Below the pieces are notes generated by a model, which worked only from the letters and a program-made list of their open reading frames with translations, searched no databases and was not told the origin of the DNA. A DNA stretch of 52,275 nucleotides, from positions 9,080-61,354 of the forward strand of contig NZ_FNVF01000016.1 of the NCBI RefSeq assembly GCF_900107975.1, in the 5' to 3' direction. Both the position numbers and the translations under genes were made by a program. Source of the DNA: Paenibacillus sp. UNC499MF. Its GTDB lineage: Bacteria > Bacillota > Bacilli > Paenibacillales > NBRC-103111. Positions 50,216 through 52,275 of this stretch are shown in pieces (positions within the stretch are counted from its first letter, which is position 1; each line of letters starts with the position of its first letter).

Positions 50216-50256
50216 TAACCATACGGCGCGGCGCTCGCGTTCCGCGTTTTACCCCT

Positions 50257-50308
50257 AAAAAAAGAGAGGTCCTCTTCGCCGGATGACGAAAGGGACCTCT
50301 CTTTTTTG
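50257..50308. terminator. Bidirectional terminator, repeat protein and trxA
   Basis: AAAGAGAGGTCC-TTCG pairs with CGAA-GGACCTCTCTTT; T-runs on both strands between the convergent genes. Confidence 0.9.
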
Positions 50309-50354
50309 GTTTGTGCCGGGCTTTGGGGGGGAAAGCTGCCGGACAATCGGACAA

Positions 50355-50672
50355 TTACTTGTTTTGGTTAACCAGATCTTGCAAAGTTTGAAGCGATTGA
50401 ACGCCTACCATCGTTTTGACTTCGCTGCCGTTTTTGAACAGCTTCAAGGTAGGAATGCTCATCACTCCGAATTTCGAAGCCGTTTCGGGGTTGTCGTCGA
50501 CGTTGATTTTCGCGATCGTTACCGCTTCGCCGGCTTCTTCCGTGAGCTGGTCCAGGATCGGGCTCTGCATTTTGCAGGGACCGCACCATGGCGCCCAGAA
50601 ATCGACGAGAACAAGGTTGTTGTTATCCAGCGTTTCCTGGAAAGTTTGATCGGATACGTTTAGCAAAGACAT
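50355..50672 (-). CDS. trxA: Thioredoxin
   Basis: General cytosolic thiol reductant of 105 residues. Active site DFWAPWCGPCK (Cys30, Cys33), cis-Pro in MSIPTLKLFKNG. ATG 50672 has GGAGGG six bases before; the longer frame to 50765 has no support. It would supply electrons to Tpx and other reductases of the window. Monocistronic with a shared terminator. Confidence 0.96.
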   Translation of the reverse strand: MSLLNVSDQTFQETLDNNNLVLVDFWAPWCGPCKMQSPILDQLTEEAGEAVTIAKINVDDNPETASKFGVMSIPTLKLFKNGSEVKTMVGVQSLQTLQDLVNQNK

Positions 50673-50827
50673 AGGAATCCCTCCATGTGTGAAATTTTGA
50701 GTGTAAGACGGTTTGACTGGCTCGTAAAGGATGATGCGAAAAGCCATAGAGCGCGCCCGCCCCAAATGGGAGCAAGCGGGTTTAGATCTGTGTGTCTTTA
50801 AACGGTTCGGGCCGCCGGATAAACAGG

Positions 50828-51460
50828 TCAGAACGAATTTTTGACGACAACTTGCTCCAGAGGGAAGCGGCCGGAAGCATAAGCCGGTTTCGCCGCTTTG
50901 CCGACGGAGATCAGCAGAGTGGGGATGTAACGCTCGGGAACGTTAAACTCCTGCACGAACGCGGCCGGATTGAATCCGCCCATCGGGCACGTGTCGTAGC
51001 CTAGCGCTTTAGCCGCGAGCATAAGCTGCATGGACGCGAACGAGGCGTTGCGGATCGCTTCATCCCGAGGGATAGTGCCGCCGCTTGCGTAGGCGCCGTT
51101 AATTTGCGACACGAGCGTGTTCTTGATTTCCGGCGTCAAAAATCCGCCTTCTACAGCCGCTCCGTAGATCGTCTCGGCGTTCAGGTTCGCCTGCAGGTCG
51201 CCCAGGACGGCGACGACAAAGGAGCTTTCCGCGATCTGCTTCTGGTTGTTTGCGATCGGCAGCAGACGCTGTTTGGCGGCCGGATCGTCGATCACAAGGA
51301 ATTTCCAGTGCTGCAGGTTCCAGGAGGACGGGGCTTGGTTGGCCGCGTTCAGGATAAGCTCCTTATGCTCCTCGGGGAATACGAAATCGGGATCGTACGA
51401 TTTTACGGAGTGGCGCTCCGCAATAATTTTCAAGGTTTCGGGAAAAAGCTGCTGGGTCAT
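50828..51460 (-). CDS. Nitroreductase, YodC/MhqN-like
   Basis: FMN-dependent oxidoreductase of 210 residues. AERHSVKSYDPDF (N-terminal FMN phosphate site), APSSWNLQHWKFLVI and ALGYDTCPMGGF are the marks of the YodC/MhqN group, which in B. subtilis responds to quinones and diamide. ATG 51460 has AAAGGAGG seven bases before. A strong promoter with an operator palindrome, a leader of about 258 bases and a terminator hairpin inside the leader imply two levels of control. Confidence 0.92.
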   Translation of the reverse strand: MTQQLFPETLKIIAERHSVKSYDPDFVFPEEHKELILNAANQAPSSWNLQHWKFLVIDDPAAKQRLLPIANNQKQIAESSFVVAVLGDLQANLNAETIYGAAVEGGFLTPEIKNTLVSQINGAYASGGTIPRDEAIRNASFASMQLMLAAKALGYDTCPMGGFNPAAFVQEFNVPERYIPTLLISVGKAAKPAYASGRFPLEQVVVKNSF

Positions 51461-51587
51461 AAATATCCTCCTTTTGGCGGTTCGAAACGTTATAGGTAAT
51501 GTGTGCGGTTTTACGGAAAACATGTCTGGTTTCCGCTTATTCCGCGTAGTCAATTTTTTCAGGCCAACCATGTTCCGGTCAAAAAGT

Positions 51588-51647
51588 AAAAAAAGCGGGC
51601 TGCCGGCCGTCCGGCAAACATGGAGAACCTGACAGGCCCGCCGGCAG
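51588..51647 (-). terminator. Terminator/antiterminator-like hairpins in nitroreductase leader
   Basis: Minus strand: GCGGGC (51641-51636) pairs with GCCCGC (51600-51595), then T7. A competing stem CTGCCGGC (51647-51640) with GCCGGCAG (51607-51600) and a small hairpin GCCGG-ACGG-CCGGC (51615-51602) share the same bases. It lies between promoter and gene. Confidence 0.7.
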
Positions 51648-51695
51648 AAGGACGGGTATCCGGGCATAACGGATGCCGTCTGGATGGACTAAACT

Positions 51696-51712
51696 GTAAC
51701 TAAATTAGTTAC
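51696..51712. promoter_or_regulatory. Operator palindrome of nitroreductase gene
   Basis: Perfect palindrome GTAACTAA-A-TTAGTTAC, 17 bases, lying just after the predicted transcription start of the minus-strand promoter. A MarR or DUF24/HxlR-type repressor is the likely binder by analogy. Confidence 0.7.
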
Positions 51713-51724
51713 GCTATATCTAGT

Positions 51725-51753
51725 ATAATAAATATTACAGTTCAAACTGTCAA
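51725..51753 (-). promoter_or_regulatory. Promoter of nitroreductase gene
   Basis: Minus strand TTGACA (51753-51748), 17-base spacer, TATTAT (51730-51725). The spacer holds a dyad ACAGTT-TG-AACTGT (51750-51737). A plus-strand TATAAT at 51724-51729 overlaps it and may serve the gene at 51816. Confidence 0.8.
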
Positions 51754-51790
51754 GAGCAACTTTTCACATTCGACAATTTCAGTCATAATC

Positions 51791-51810
51791 GGAAGTGGAA
51801 GGAAGTGGAA
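51791..51810. repeat. Tandem 10-bp repeat before small gene
   Basis: GGAAGTGGAA occurs twice in direct succession, directly upstream of the start of the gene at 51816, and provides its purine-rich ribosome binding region. Confidence 0.6.
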
Positions 51811-51815
51811 CTTGA

Positions 51816-52085
51816 ATGAGTGTCCTGCAAAATGAACTGACGCACCTTATCTTTCTGGCGGAGGTCGTAATCGCAAGCCGCAAAAAAGAAGTGATGGAAG
51901 ATACGCTGCAGTGTCTGCTGTATATTATCAAGTCGCTGTCCGAAGTTGAAGTGCCGGACAGTGTTGCAGAACAGATCGCTCATTTGACGGAACGTATAGA
52001 GGACAAGCTGCGGCAGGAAAACGAACGGATCCAGGAGATACAGGCAAATCTCGGAGGGCTGGCCAAACCCAATTCAATCGCTTAG
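51816..52085 (+). CDS. Small helical protein, function unknown
   Basis: Protein of 89 residues, entirely helical by eye: LTHLIFLAEVVIASRKKEVMEDTL's core helix, then a coiled coil (about 48-75, EQIAHLTERIEDKLRQENER). No cysteine motif apart from one Cys near 33. Divergent from the nitroreductase gene with overlapping promoters, so it may share its control. ATG 51816; ribosome binding site is a GGAAGTGGAA repeat. Family not recognised. Confidence 0.65.
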   Translation: MSVLQNELTHLIFLAEVVIASRKKEVMEDTLQCLLYIIKSLSEVEVPDSVAEQIAHLTERIEDKLRQENERIQEIQANLGGLAKPNSIA

Positions 52086-52110
52086 CCGTCCGGATTCATA
52101 TAAACCAAGA

Positions 52111-52145
52111 TAAAACCCGCAGGGACCTGGGCTCCCGCGGGTAGT
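52111..52145 (+). terminator. Terminator of the small helical protein gene
   Basis: ACCCGC-GGGA pairs with TCCCGCGGGT; the following T-run is weak (TTTGATTT). Confidence 0.6.
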
Positions 52146-52194
52146 TTGATTTGCTTATGTAAGGTCTGCTGTCACGGGAGGCGGCTGCCCGGAA

Positions 52195-52275
52195 TTATCC
52201 GTTGCGGCTGTTGCGTTCTTTCCAGAACAGGGCGCTGAGCATGCGCTCTACCCATTCCTTATCCTGCGCCGTCAG
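52195..52275 (-). CDS. C-terminal end of a minus-strand gene (partial)
   Basis: The last 26 codons and stop of a gene running off the right edge: LTAQDKEWVERMLSAL then FWKERNSRNG. It is helical and hydrophilic. Too little remains to name it. Confidence 0.5.
   Translation of the reverse strand: MTAQDKEWVERMLSALFWKERNSRNG

Overview
The window reads as chromosomal DNA of an endospore-forming Bacillales, most likely Paenibacillaceae. The reasons are a GC content somewhat above 50 percent by eye, strong AAGGAGG-type ribosome binding sites, frequent TTG and GTG starts, sigma-A style promoters, a YjcZ-type sporulation microprotein, a 6S RNA of the Bacillales type, and a gene set typical of that family (CshA, YtpB, YugP, YitT, RelQ/YjbM, GltC-like LysR, Tpx, PfkA, CimA). 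I see no rRNA, tRNA, CRISPR array, prophage, transposase or insertion sequence, so this is ordinary core and near-core chromosome with many one- to four-gene units, most closed by clear rho-independent terminators.

Layout. 1-6.3 kb (minus strand): a GNAT acetyltransferase, a nitroreductase, and a four-gene export operon (MFS transporter, ABC ATPase, FtsX/MacB-like permease, HlyD-like adaptor). 6.7-9.9 kb (plus): a small coiled-coil protein, a conserved protein of unknown function overlapping the sesquarterpene synthase gene ytpB, then pfkA. 10-16.8 kb: a D-2-hydroxyacid dehydrogenase, a redox cluster (DUF3906, FMN reductase, aldo/keto reductase), tatA, YitT, a YdaT-like DUF2188 protein, and a DUF4178/DUF4247 pair. 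17-24.7 kb: cshA, a yjcZ microgene, a YesL-like membrane protein, 6S RNA, transaldolase, a DUF1499-like protein, tpx, a GltC-like regulator, YugP and a MerR regulator. 24.9-28.3 kb: ammonium transporter, DUF294 nucleotidyltransferase and DnaQ-like exonuclease in one unit. 28.4-36.6 kb: a JAMM peptidase with an apparently leaderless mRNA, an MFS transporter, a ResA-like protein, cimA, dinB, ferredoxin and an L,D-transpeptidase with an extremely GC-rich linker. 37-40.1 kb: pyrD, relQ, a DUF309 protein and a GNAT. 40.3-44.7 kb: an EamA exporter divergent from a MocR regulator, then a GntR/ABC/ABC-2 operon. 44.8-52.3 kb: an anchored thioredoxin-like protein, a pseudouridine synthase with a probable ATT start, a HAD phosphatase, a 14-TM MFS pump, an acidic protein built of three repeats, trxA, a second nitroreductase with an operator and attenuator-like leader, a small coiled-coil protein, and the end of a minus-strand gene.

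Common themes are redox and electrophile defence (two nitroreductases, FMN reductase, AKR, Tpx, TrxA, two anchored thioredoxin-fold proteins), efflux (three MFS, two ABC systems, one EamA), and nutrient control (Amt, RelQ, GltC-like). The observations I would follow first are the leaderless JAMM gene, the Amt-nucleotidyltransferase-exonuclease unit, the nitroreductase leader with mutually exclusive hairpins, the unknown gene overlapping ytpB, and the triple-repeat acidic protein. All family assignments come from reading motifs, without database searches.
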